Shown one piece after another: positions 50,055-59,393 of a stretch of 64,000 nt of DNA; the first letter of the stretch is position 1, and every line of letters starts with the position of its first letter. Origin of the DNA: UBA4615 sp044368415 (GTDB lineage: Bacteria > Pseudomonadota > Gammaproteobacteria > Burkholderiales > Burkholderiaceae_E); assembly GCA_044368415.1 (NCBI GenBank), contig JBIPLJ010000015.1, positions 1 through 64,000 of the forward strand. Reading direction: 5' to 3'. A program made the position numbers and the translations under genes. The notes under the pieces are model-generated. The model saw nothing but the letters and a program-made list of their open reading frames with translations, searched no databases and was not told the DNA's origin.

Positions 50055-50963
50055 ATGAGCGCCGACGCCTCCATCCTGCCCGCCGACATGCTCTCGGGCG
50101 CTCGCAAACGGCGGGCCCGCCGCTTCGGCGTGCTACCCGGCTTCGGCCTGTCGATGGGCTACACCCTGATGTACCTGGGTCTGGTCGTGCTGATTCCGCT
50201 GTCGTCGCTGCTGTTCAAGACGCTCGGGCTCACCTGGGACCAGTTCTGGTCGGCCGTGACCGCGCCACGCGTGCTCGCGTCGTACCGGCTGACCTTCGGT
50301 GCATCGTTGATCGCGGCCGCGATCAACGGAGTGTTCGGTCTGATCGTCGCCTGGGTGCTGGTCCGCTATCCGTTCCCTGGCAAGCGGATCGTCGACGCGC
50401 TCGTCGACCTGCCGTTCGCGCTGCCGACCGCGGTCGCCGGCATCGCACTGTCGGCGCTGTACGCACCGAATGGATGGATCGGCTCGATCTTCGCGCAATG
50501 GGGCATCAAGATCGCCTACACGCCGATCGGCGTGGTGATCGCGCTGGTGTTCATCGGCATGCCCTTCGTCGTGCGCACCGTGCAGCCTGTCCTCGAGGAG
50601 GCCGAGCGCGAGCTCGAGGAGGCCGCTGCCTCGCTCGGGGCGAGCCGGCTGCAGACCTTTCTGAGGGTCATCCTGCCGACGGTACTGCCGGCGCTGTTGA
50701 CCGGGATCGCGCTGGCGCTCGCACGCGCGATCGGCGAATACGGTTCGGTGATCTTCATCGCCGGCAACCTGCCGATGGTCTCCGAGATCACGCCACTCCT
50801 GATCATCACCAAGCTCGAGCAGTACGACTACGCCGGCGCGACCGCGATCGCGTTGGTGATGCTGCTCATCTCGTTCGTGATGCTCGCGGTGATCAACGGC
50901 CTGCAGTGGTGGCAGGCCAAGCGGCTCGGTGCCGACGGCACACGTCCGGGAGGTCCGCGATGA
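50055..50963 (+). CDS. cysT: Sulfate ABC transporter permease CysT (CysU)
   Basis: The 302-residue permease has six hydrophobic segments. It has the CysT hallmarks LPGFGLSMGYTLMYLGLVVLIP in pattern at the N-terminus, LVDLPFALPTAVAGIAL, the EAA loop EEAAASLGASRLQTFLRVILP and AIGEYGSVIFIAGN. ATG 50055 lies 7 bp after the binding-protein stop. Its stop overlaps the cysW start by 4 bp (ATGA). It makes the membrane channel together with CysW. Confidence 0.96.
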   Translation: MSADASILPADMLSGARKRRARRFGVLPGFGLSMGYTLMYLGLVVLIPLSSLLFKTLGLTWDQFWSAVTAPRVLASYRLTFGASLIAAAINGVFGLIVAWVLVRYPFPGKRIVDALVDLPFALPTAVAGIALSALYAPNGWIGSIFAQWGIKIAYTPIGVVIALVFIGMPFVVRTVQPVLEEAERELEEAAASLGASRLQTFLRVILPTVLPALLTGIALALARAIGEYGSVIFIAGNLPMVSEITPLLIITKLEQYDYAGATAIALVMLLISFVMLAVINGLQWWQAKRLGADGTRPGGPR

Positions 50964-51847
50964 ACCGGAACAGCACGCTGTCCGAACCGCGCTGGGTCCG
51001 CTGGACGCTGACCACGGTTGCACTGGTTTTCCTGGGGCTGTTCCTGGCGCTGCCGCTGGTCACGGTGTTCTTCGAGGCGTTCCGCAAAGGCGCCGGCGTC
51101 TACCTGGCGTCCCTGGTCGACCCGGACGCCCTCGCCGCGATCCGGCTGACGCTGCTCGTCGCGTTCATCGCGGTGCCGCTGAACCTGGTGTTCGGCGTTG
51201 CTGCCGCCTGGGCGATCGCGAAGTTCTCGTTCCGCGGCAAGCAGTTCCTCATCACGCTGATCGACCTGCCGTTCTCGGTGTCGCCCGTGGTCGCGGGCCT
51301 GATCTACGTGCTGATGTTCGGGGCGCAGGGGTGGTTCGGACCCTGGCTGCAGGCCAACGACTGGAAGATCATCTTCGCGGTGCCCGGCATCGTCCTGGCG
51401 ACGGTGTTCGTCACCTTCCCGTTCGTCGCGCGCGAATTGATTCCGCTGATGCAGGCGCAGGGCTCTGACGAGGAACAGGCCGCCCTGACGCTCGGCGCGA
51501 GCGGCTGGCAGATGTTCGCCCGGGTGACGCTGCCGAACATCCGCTGGGCGCTGCTGTACGGCGTGATCCTGTGCAACGCCCGCGCGATGGGCGAGTTCGG
51601 CGCGGTGTCGGTGGTGTCGGGCCACATCCGGGGCCTGACGAACACCCTCCCGCTGCATGTCGAGATCCTCTACAACGAGTACCAGTTCGCCGCATCGTTC
51701 GCCGTCGCGTCGCTGCTCACGCTGCTCGCGGTGGCGACACTCATCGTCAAGCGCATCGTCGAGTGGCGCACGTCTCGGCTCGTTGCAGCCGACGCCGACC
51801 TGCCCCCCGAAGCACCGCCTGCCGCATTACGCCCGCGCGCGGCCTGA
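50960..51847 (+). CDS. cysW: Sulfate ABC transporter permease CysW
   Basis: The 295-residue permease has six hydrophobic segments and CysW motifs: VFFEAFRKGAGVYLASLVDPD, LIDLPFSVSPVVAGLIYVLMFG and the EAA loop EEQAALTLGASGWQMFARVTLP. NARAMGEFGAVSVVSGHIRG is typical near the end. ATG 50960 overlaps cysT and follows GGGAGG. A short Ala/Pro-rich tail follows the last helix. It precedes cysA by 16 bp. Confidence 0.96.
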   Translation: MNRNSTLSEPRWVRWTLTTVALVFLGLFLALPLVTVFFEAFRKGAGVYLASLVDPDALAAIRLTLLVAFIAVPLNLVFGVAAAWAIAKFSFRGKQFLITLIDLPFSVSPVVAGLIYVLMFGAQGWFGPWLQANDWKIIFAVPGIVLATVFVTFPFVARELIPLMQAQGSDEEQAALTLGASGWQMFARVTLPNIRWALLYGVILCNARAMGEFGAVSVVSGHIRGLTNTLPLHVEILYNEYQFAASFAVASLLTLLAVATLIVKRIVEWRTSRLVAADADLPPEAPPAALRPRAA

Positions 51848-51863
51848 ACCCGAGGAAGCCATC

Positions 51864-52967
<1,104 letters not shown>

Positions 52968-52968
52968 C

Positions 52969-54267
52969 TCAGCGAACGACGCCCGCGCCCACCGTCCGGT
53001 GGGTCACCTCGTCGACGAGGATGAAGGCGCCGGTGACCCGGTTGTCCGCATAGGGCTCGAAGGGCAGCGGCTGCTGCACCGACACCCGGACCCGCCCGAT
53101 GTCGTTCATCACGAGCGGCCCGCCGGCGGGCACACGATCGAGCGACTCGACATCGATGCGCTCGCTGGGCGCGGCCAGCGTCGCCCGCACCGTGCGGGTT
53201 GCGTGCTTGAGCAGGTAGGCCTGTCCCGGTACCTGGGGCTCGGCGTCGAACCAGCACAGCTCGGCATCAACGGTCCGGGTGCCCTCGGGCCGGTCGGCCT
53301 CGGCAGCGATCAGATCGCCTCGCGACACGTCGACCTCGGCATCGAGCACCAGCGTCACCGCCTGGTCGGCCTGCGCGAGGCGGACCTCGTGGTCCAGCCG
53401 CAGGATGCGTGCGACGCGGGCCCGCGTGCCACTGCCGGTCACGACCACCGCATCGCCGACCCGGATCGCCCCCGACGCCACCGTGCCCTGGAGGCCCCTA
53501 AAGTCCTCGTCGGGCGCATCGGGCTGGCCCTGGCCGCGCGGCACCCTCACCACGCGCTGCACCGGGAAGCGGAATGCGGCGGTCTCGCGCGCGGCGAGCG
53601 CATCGTGTCGGGACGGCGCGGTCTCGAGCGCCTCGAGCAGTGTCGGGCCGGTATAGCCGTCGAGATGGGTACCGCGCTCGACGACCATGTCGCCGAGCAG
53701 CGCCGACATCGGGATCGCGACCACCTCCTCGAACCCGAGCGTCCGCGCAAACGCTGTGAACGAGGCGGACAGCGCGTCGAAGCGCGCCAGCGACCAGTCC
53801 ACGCGATCCATCTTGTTGACCGCGAGGATGATGCGCCGGATACCGACCCAGCTCGACAGCAGCGCGTGACGCCGGGTCTGGGTCTGGAGCCCGCGCTCGG
53901 CATCGACGAGCAGCACCGCAACGTCGGCAGTGCTGGCCGCGGTGACCATATTGCGCGTGTACTGCGCGTGGCCCGGCGAGTCGGCGATGACAAACTTGCG
54001 GGCGGGCGTGGCGAAGTAGCGGTAGGCCACGTCGATGGTGATGCCCTGCTCGCGCTCGGCGATCAGCCCGTCGGTCAGCAGGGACAGATCGACTTCGGCG
54101 AGCCCTCGCTTTCGGGAGGCCGCCTCGATCGCGGTCACGTGATCGGCGAGCAGGCTCTTGCTGTCGTACAGAAGGCGACCGATCAGCGTGCTCTTGCCAT
54201 CGTCGACGCTGCCGGCGGTGGCGAAGCGCAGCAGTCCGCTGCGCAGGGGAAGGTCACTGCGGTCCAT
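52969..54267 (-). CDS. cysN: Sulfate adenylyltransferase GTPase subunit CysN
   Basis: CysN is the GTPase that drives sulfate activation (APS formation) by CysD. The 432-residue product has G1 GSVDDGKSTLIGRLLYDSK, G3 DSPGHAQYTRNM, G4 NKMD and two EF-Tu-like beta-barrel domains. It ends shortly after the last barrel, so it lacks the fused APS kinase (CysC) domain. That agrees with a CysH of APS-reductase type nearby. ATG 54267 shares one base with the cysD stop (TGATG). Confidence 0.96.
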   Translation of the reverse strand: MDRSDLPLRSGLLRFATAGSVDDGKSTLIGRLLYDSKSLLADHVTAIEAASRKRGLAEVDLSLLTDGLIAEREQGITIDVAYRYFATPARKFVIADSPGHAQYTRNMVTAASTADVAVLLVDAERGLQTQTRRHALLSSWVGIRRIILAVNKMDRVDWSLARFDALSASFTAFARTLGFEEVVAIPMSALLGDMVVERGTHLDGYTGPTLLEALETAPSRHDALAARETAAFRFPVQRVVRVPRGQGQPDAPDEDFRGLQGTVASGAIRVGDAVVVTGSGTRARVARILRLDHEVRLAQADQAVTLVLDAEVDVSRGDLIAAEADRPEGTRTVDAELCWFDAEPQVPGQAYLLKHATRTVRATLAAPSERIDVESLDRVPAGGPLVMNDIGRVRVSVQQPLPFEPYADNRVTGAFILVDEVTHRTVGAGVVR

Positions 54268-55220
54268 CAGAAATACCCCTGCCGCTTGCGCAGCTCCATC
54301 GCCGCTTCGCTGGCCTGATCGTCGAGGCGCGTCGCGCCCCGCTCGGAGAGTCGTGTCACCTCGGTCTCGCGGACGATCGCATCGAGGTCGGCGGCATCCG
54401 ACTCCACCGGCGCGGTGCAGGTGATGTCGCCCACCGTACGGAACCGTACCGTGGCGCGCTCGACCGTCTCGCCGGCACGCGGCGGCGTGAGTGCCGTGAC
54501 CGGCACCAGCGCGGTGCCGCGGCGGACCACCTCGCGTTCGTGCGCGAAGTAGATCGAGGGCAGCGCGATACGCTCGCGGCGGATGTACTGCCAGACGTCG
54601 AGCTCGGTCCAGTTGGAGAGCGGGAAGACCCGGATGTTCTCGCCCGGCGCGATCGTGGCGTTGTACAGCGACCAGAGCTCGGGCCGCTGGTTTTTCGGGT
54701 CCCATTGCCCGAACTCGTCGCGGAAGGAGAAGATCCGCTCCTTGGCGCGGGCCTTCTCCTCGTCGCGGCGAGCCCCTCCGATGCAGGCACCGAAGCCGTG
54801 CTCGCGGATCGCGTCGAGCAACGTCACCGACTGGTGCGGGTTGCGCACCTCGTCGGGATGGCGCAGCCGCACGCGGCCACTGCGGATCGAGTCGCCCACC
54901 GAACGGACGATGAGCCGGTGGCCACGCTCGGCAACGATGCGGTCGCGGAACGCGATCACCTCGGGAAAGTTGTGTTCGGTGTCGACATGCAGCAGCGTGA
55001 ACGGCACGCGCTGCGGCCAGAATGCCTTCTCGGCGAGACGCAGCACGACGGCCGAGTCCTTGCCGCCCGAGAAGAGCAGCGCGACGGTGTCGTGTTCGGC
55101 GGCGACTTCACGCAGGATATGGACCGACTCGGCTTCGAGAGCGTCGAGTTCGCTCCATCCTTCATCTTGAGCGGCCGGCTCGAACTGCTGGCGTGCGGGG
55201 GGATCGAGGGTGAGGTTCAT
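54267..55220 (-). CDS. cysD: Sulfate adenylyltransferase subunit CysD
   Basis: CysD transfers AMP from ATP to sulfate, making APS. The 317-residue PP-loop protein has LLFSGGKDSAVVLRLAEKAF (PP-loop at about 49-55), the LLHVDTEHNFPEVI block, GACIGGARRDEEKARAKER and LSNWTELDVWQYIRRE. The N-terminal leader is about 20 residues longer than E. coli CysD. ATG 55220 was chosen by alignment. It starts 19 bp after cysH and overlaps cysN by one base, so cysH-D-N are one operon. Confidence 0.96.
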   Translation of the reverse strand: MNLTLDPPARQQFEPAAQDEGWSELDALEAESVHILREVAAEHDTVALLFSGGKDSAVVLRLAEKAFWPQRVPFTLLHVDTEHNFPEVIAFRDRIVAERGHRLIVRSVGDSIRSGRVRLRHPDEVRNPHQSVTLLDAIREHGFGACIGGARRDEEKARAKERIFSFRDEFGQWDPKNQRPELWSLYNATIAPGENIRVFPLSNWTELDVWQYIRRERIALPSIYFAHEREVVRRGTALVPVTALTPPRAGETVERATVRFRTVGDITCTAPVESDAADLDAIVRETEVTRLSERGATRLDDQASEAAMELRKRQGYF

Positions 55221-55239
55221 GGGTCGTTGTCCTTGTGCG

Positions 55240-55977
55240 TCAGGCCGTCTGCGCTGGGACGAGGGTGCGCACGATCCGCCCGTCCGGAGCGACGTGCAGC
55301 CCGCATTCCTTCGTCTGCGGCGACTCCCACCACCAGCGGCCGGCGCGCTCGTCCTCGCCCGGCGTGATCGCGCGTGTGCACGGTGAGCAGCCGATGCTCG
55401 GATAGCCCTGTGCATGCAAGCTGCTCACCGGGACGTCGTGCGCGGCAACGTAGTCGGCGACGTCCTGCGTCGACCAGTCCGCCAGCGGACTCGCCTTAGT
55501 CAGGCCATGGTCGGCGTCGTACGCGAGAGGCTCGAGCGCGCCGCGCGTCACCGCCTGCGCGCGCCGCAGCCCCGTGACCCACAGTCCCTTGCCCGCGAGC
55601 GCACGGCGCAGCGGCTCGACCTTGCGAATCGCGCAGCACTGCTTGCGCAACTCGACCGATCGGTAGAAGGCATTCGTGCCTTCGGCGAAGACGAAGGCCT
55701 CGAGCGCCGCCGCGTCGGGATGCAGCGCACGGATCGGCCGGCCGTAGCGTTCGCGCGCCGCGTCGAGCAGCACGTGCGTCGCTTCGGGCAGACGACCGGT
55801 ATCGAGCGTGACGATCTCGACGTCGAGCCCTTCGCGGCCGATCAGGTCGAGGACCACCATGTCCTCGAGGCCGAGGCTGGTGGTGAACACGGCGGGCGCG
55901 TGCGCAGCGATCGCATCTCGCAGCAGTGCGCCAGCGGCCTGCACGCGATCGGGCGCGGTGTCGGAGGGGGCGGGCAT
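55240..55977 (-). CDS. cysH: Adenylylsulfate (APS) reductase CysH
   Basis: The 245-residue enzyme reduces APS to sulfite with thioredoxin. The two cysteine pairs C114-C115 (QCCAIRKVEPL) and C197/C200 (SIGCSPCT) are the [4Fe-4S] ligands that mark the APS-using type and not the PAPS-using type. The catalytic cysteine is C225 in KECGLH. An upstream in-frame GTG at 56046 would add 23 residues; ATG 55977 matches the family start better. Upstream (55978-56186) lies a region with a doubled GATCGGAAA and a TTATC motif that may hold the CysB-controlled promoter. Confidence 0.95.
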   Translation of the reverse strand: MPAPSDTAPDRVQAAGALLRDAIAAHAPAVFTTSLGLEDMVVLDLIGREGLDVEIVTLDTGRLPEATHVLLDAARERYGRPIRALHPDAAALEAFVFAEGTNAFYRSVELRKQCCAIRKVEPLRRALAGKGLWVTGLRRAQAVTRGALEPLAYDADHGLTKASPLADWSTQDVADYVAAHDVPVSSLHAQGYPSIGCSPCTRAITPGEDERAGRWWWESPQTKECGLHVAPDGRIVRTLVPAQTA

Positions 55978-56186
55978 GGGTCGGACTGCGGGCGCGCCGC
56001 AGCCTGTACGGGTATCGGACCCGACAGCATCCCCGGCTTGGGCCACGATCGGAAAGATCGGAAAGTGATTCGCTTATCAGCTCCGAGACTGAGGGCACGG
56101 GTTCTGAACATCGAACCGCTTGCTGCTGTCCTTGACGAGCCCGGTCGGGCACACTCGGAGAACCAGACCTCCCCTGGAGACGCCCC

Positions 56187-56687
56187 ATGTCGCAGACCGC
56201 TCCGCACAACGTCACGGGCGCGCAAGCCGCCCTCGTGGACACATCGCCCGCCGAGTTGCTGGCACGCGCCGCCGTCCGCGGACACGACAAGGGCCTCGCC
56301 TACCACGGCGAGGTCACGCCGGCCGAAGCCTGGGCGCTGCACGCCTCGGGAGCCGCCAGGTTGATCGACGTGCGCACTCGCGCCGAGTGGACCTACGTCG
56401 GCCGGGTCGACGGTGCACCGCTCGTGGAATGGCGAGCGTTCGGCGCCGACCAACCCAACCCCCGATTCATCGAAGCCCTCGGTGCCGAGGCACCGCGCGA
56501 CGTGCCGGTCATGCTGCTGTGCCGCAGCGCGGTGCGCTCGCACGCCGCCGCCGAACTCGCCGCCCGCTCGGGCTGGTCGATGGCCATCAACGTGCTCGAG
56601 GGTTTCGAGGGCGATCTCGACGAGAGCGGGCATCGCGGTGCGCTGAGCGGCTGGCGCAAGGCAGGCCTGCCTTGGATCCAGTCCTGA
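56187..56687 (+). CDS. Rhodanese-like domain protein
   Basis: The 166-residue single-domain rhodanese has the CH2A motif LIDVRTRAEWTYVGRV and the active-site loop with C112 in LLCRSAVRSH. The 40-residue N-terminal extension with HDKGLAYHGEVTPAEAW is usual in members near sulfur genes. It would carry persulfide sulfur on C112. CTGGAGA lies about 8 bases before the ATG. It is divergent from the cysH operon, sharing its promoter region, so co-regulation with sulfate assimilation is likely. Confidence 0.93.
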   Translation: MSQTAPHNVTGAQAALVDTSPAELLARAAVRGHDKGLAYHGEVTPAEAWALHASGAARLIDVRTRAEWTYVGRVDGAPLVEWRAFGADQPNPRFIEALGAEAPRDVPVMLLCRSAVRSHAAAELAARSGWSMAINVLEGFEGDLDESGHRGALSGWRKAGLPWIQS

Positions 56688-56713
56688 GGACAGGCCAGCG
56701 CCGCCGCGGGCGC

Positions 56714-56719
56714 TAGAAT
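56714..56719 (+). promoter_or_regulatory. Probable -10 element of the aminotransferase gene
   Basis: TAGAAT in GCGCTAGAATCGCG is a classic betaproteobacterial -10 context. It lies 52 bp upstream of the aminotransferase ATG. The -35 region is not recognisable. Confidence 0.45.
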
Positions 56720-56771
56720 CGCGCCCTGTCCACCGCCCTGCCCCGCAGCGCTCGCCGCGTCGGGCTCCGCC

Positions 56772-57935
56772 ATGTCAGATCTCCGTCTCGCGGTCCGTAC
56801 CACGAGGATCGCGCCCTTCCAGGTCATGGAGCTGGTCAAGCGCGCCGTCCTGCTCGAGCAGCAGGGCCGTCCGGTGATCCACCTGTCTATCGGCGAGCCG
56901 GACTTCACCGCGCCAGAGCCTGTGGTCGCCGCCCTCGAGCGCGCCGCGCGGGCCGGCCGCACGCAGTACACCTCGGCCACCGGGCTGCCCGAACTACGCG
57001 AGGCAATCTCGCGCGACTACCGGCACCGGTACGGCGTCGACGTCGACCCGGGCCGCATCGTCGTCACCGCCGGCGCGTCGGCCGCGCTGTCGCTCGCCTG
57101 CTGCGCATTGGTGGACGTCGGCGACGAGGTGCTGGTCACCGATCCGAGCTACCCGTGCAACCGGCATTTTGTCGCCGCCTTCGATGGCGTCGCGCGTACG
57201 GTGCCGGTGTCCGCCAACACGCGCTTCCAGATGACCGAGGCACTGCTCGCCGCGAACTGGGGCCCCAAGGTGCGCGGCGCGCTCCTCGCCTCGCCGGCCA
57301 ATCCAACCGGCACCTCGATCCCGTTCGACGAGCTCGGCCGCATCGTCGCCGCGTCGCGTTCGCGCGGCGGCTTCACCATCGTCGACGAGATCTACCTCGG
57401 ACTCTCGTACGAGGACCGCGCCCGCACCGCGCTCGAGCTGGGCGACGACGTCGTTGTCGTCAACAGCTTCTCGAAGTACTTCCACATGACCGGCTGGCGC
57501 CTGGGCTGGCTCGTCGTGCCGCCGTCGACGGCCGCGACCTTTGAGAAGCTCTCGCAGAACCTGTACATCTGTGCGTCGGCACTCGCGCAGCACGCCGCGC
57601 TCGGCTGCTTCGAACCCGACGCGCTCGCCGAGTTCGAGCGCAGGCGCCTCGCATTCCGCGAGCGCCGCGATTTCATCGTGCCCGCGGTGCGCGCGCTCGG
57701 CTTCGACGTGCCGGTGATGCCCGACGGCGCGTTCTACGCCTGGCTCGACTGCATGCGCTTCGGCGACAGCGGCGCGCTCGCCTCGCGGCTGCTCGAGGAG
57801 GCGTCGGTCTCGCTGGTGCCGGGTCACGACTTCGGGTCGAACGAGCCGGGGCGCTGGATGCGGCTCTCCTACGCGACCGAACGCGCCAAGCTCGAGGAGG
57901 CGGTGCACCGCATCGGGCGCTGCCTCGCGGGCTGA
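56772..57935 (+). CDS. Class I/II PLP-dependent aminotransferase
   Basis: The 387-residue protein is a fold type I aminotransferase of the AspC/alanine transaminase group. It shows HLSIGEPDFTAPEPVV, N178 in ASPANPTGT, D205 and Y208 in VDEIYLGLSY, PLP lysine K235 in NSFSKYFHMTGWRLGW and the substrate arginine in MRLSYA. Substrate cannot be told from sequence; relatives act on aspartate, alanine or other amino acids. It has its own -10 and stands alone, convergent with the lytic transglycosylase gene. Confidence 0.93.
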   Translation: MSDLRLAVRTTRIAPFQVMELVKRAVLLEQQGRPVIHLSIGEPDFTAPEPVVAALERAARAGRTQYTSATGLPELREAISRDYRHRYGVDVDPGRIVVTAGASAALSLACCALVDVGDEVLVTDPSYPCNRHFVAAFDGVARTVPVSANTRFQMTEALLAANWGPKVRGALLASPANPTGTSIPFDELGRIVAASRSRGGFTIVDEIYLGLSYEDRARTALELGDDVVVVNSFSKYFHMTGWRLGWLVVPPSTAATFEKLSQNLYICASALAQHAALGCFEPDALAEFERRRLAFRERRDFIVPAVRALGFDVPVMPDGAFYAWLDCMRFGDSGALASRLLEEASVSLVPGHDFGSNEPGRWMRLSYATERAKLEEAVHRIGRCLAG

Positions 57936-57984
57936 GCGCACGGCGCAGACGAGGAAGCAGCCCTCTCGGGCGGCCGTAAATGAA

Positions 57985-58006
57985 GAAGCCGCCCTCGGGC
58001 GGCTTC
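57985..58006 (-). terminator. Hairpin between aminotransferase and lytic transglycosylase genes
   Basis: The 9-bp stem GAAGCCGCC / GGCGGCTTC with a CTCG loop lies between two convergent genes. On the minus strand it is followed by TTCATTT, so it best serves the transglycosylase gene, though it may work for both. An imperfect copy (GAAGCAGCCCTCTCGGGCGGC) is just upstream at 57954. Confidence 0.6.
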
Positions 58007-58041
58007 GTGCCTCACCGGACCGGCGCTGCCGCCGGTTCGGC

Positions 58042-59013
58042 TCAGATCTCGCCGGCCGGCTTGCCGAGGCTCGGTGCCACCCCACCGCGCAGATGGGAGT
58101 CGCGCGCCTCAGCGCCAACGCCGGCCGGCTCGACCGCCACGGGCCTGGGCTCCTCGGGCGGCAGCGGCGTGCGCGTCTCGATGATCCGCGACACCGGCTG
58201 CATCGTCGGCTCGGGCTCGGGCTCGACCCGCACGCGCGCGGCGATCACCTCGGCCGGGATCGGACGACCGGCCGCTGCGGCCGCGATCCGCTCGCGAGCG
58301 TTCAGCACCTTCGCGCCGTAGCCGCCATCGTGCTCGGCAAGCGCCGCGCCGACGTACGACTTCAGCGCGCCTTCGACTGAGCCCTCGCGGTTGATGTATT
58401 CCTTGAGGATCGTGCTGCCGACACGGATGTTCGCCACCGGGTCGAAGGCGGCCGGGATCCCGCCGAACGGGCGGAACTTCTCGGCGTGGACGCGGGTCAG
58501 GACCTGCATCAGGCCCTGGGCGCCGGCGGTGCTCTGCGCCTTCGGGTTGAAGCTCGACTCGACTGACATGATCGCCAGCACGAGCATCGGGTCGACCTTG
58601 ATGTCGCGAGCCGCGCGGTACGCGTGATAGACGAACTCGCTGGTCGCGTCGACGCCGACGCGGTAACGCGTCGCGATGAAACGGGCGATGTTCTGCTGCT
58701 CGCGGTCGAGCGGGGGCAGCGCGCGCACCGGCTCGTCTTCGACGGACTCCTCCGCGCCCGCCCGCAGGCGAGCTTCGGGTGCAGGCGAGGCGGCGCTCGC
58801 GGTGCGCTGAGCCGAAGACAGATAGCCCTCGGGCACGTCCATCGCAAGCCTGGGTACCGACGCTACATCGACACCTCCCAGCGTGCCGTGCACCGCGACG
58901 ATTACAACTAGAGCCATCGCCAAAACCGGGGCCGAACGCCGCGCGAGACGCGCAAGCGAAAGTACCCTGACGGTCGCGGCGAACAGCAGGTCGATCCTGC
59001 GTTGTTCCGACAT
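58042..59013 (-). CDS. Lytic transglycosylase (SLT family 1), membrane-anchored
   Basis: The 323-residue protein has a cytoplasmic N-terminus, a single hydrophobic segment (about 28-45) and a periplasmic SLT domain (about 110-230). The catalytic glutamate is E152 in IMSVESSFNP, followed by AQSTAGAQGLMQVL and the conserved NIRVGSTILKEYINR. It would cleave peptidoglycan glycan strands to form 1,6-anhydro ends. A Pro/Glu-rich, probably disordered tail of about 60 residues follows. ATG 59013 has GGGAGGA upstream; the frame is open a further 64 codons but without support. Confidence 0.92.
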   Translation of the reverse strand: MSEQRRIDLLFAATVRVLSLARLARRSAPVLAMALVVIVAVHGTLGGVDVASVPRLAMDVPEGYLSSAQRTASAASPAPEARLRAGAEESVEDEPVRALPPLDREQQNIARFIATRYRVGVDATSEFVYHAYRAARDIKVDPMLVLAIMSVESSFNPKAQSTAGAQGLMQVLTRVHAEKFRPFGGIPAAFDPVANIRVGSTILKEYINREGSVEGALKSYVGAALAEHDGGYGAKVLNARERIAAAAAGRPIPAEVIAARVRVEPEPEPTMQPVSRIIETRTPLPPEEPRPVAVEPAGVGAEARDSHLRGGVAPSLGKPAGEI

Positions 59014-59104
59014 CAGTCCTCCCGTGCAGCATGACGCTGCATGACCCGCCGAACCCGGCAGGTTGGATCCATCACATCGGCAGACTTCCGCTGCCTGGTC
59101 CCGC

Positions 59105-59127
59105 GACGGCCTGCGGCCGTCTTTTTT
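59105..59127 (+). terminator. Strong intrinsic terminator on the plus strand in a divergent region
   Basis: GACGGCC-TGC-GGCCGTC forms a perfect 7-bp stem with a 3-nt loop and is followed by six T. It is the clearest rho-independent terminator in the window, yet no plus-strand gene ends here. The 380-bp region 59014-59393 between the divergent transglycosylase and ubiD genes otherwise holds GC-rich sequence with a second hairpin (GGCGGATCCTGTCCGCC at about 59250). No riboswitch was recognised. Confidence 0.65.
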
Positions 59128-59393
59128 CGAGCTGAGCCTAAGGGCTGACCCCCGGAGCTCGACGCTCGGCGTGGCGCGTTGTGCGCCGATGCACAGTCCT
59201 TTCACTGCGCGGGTGGCCGCCCTCTGAAGGAGCGATCCGTTGACACTAGGCGGATCCTGTCCGCCCGGGGTGGCCCATGAGTCCAGGGGCCGGTGAGATG
59301 GCCGGATTGTACCAGCGGACGGGATCGGGTCAACCGGGGGACTGTGCGAAGATTCCCCGCTTATTCAGACGATCGGCTCTGCCCGCTGTCCCC

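Noticed and set aside
58042..59393. Riboswitch in the leader of the lytic transglycosylase gene
   Set aside because: The leader has small hairpins, but I could not match a conserved core of the c-di-GMP, cobalamin, glycine, SAM or ykkC classes.
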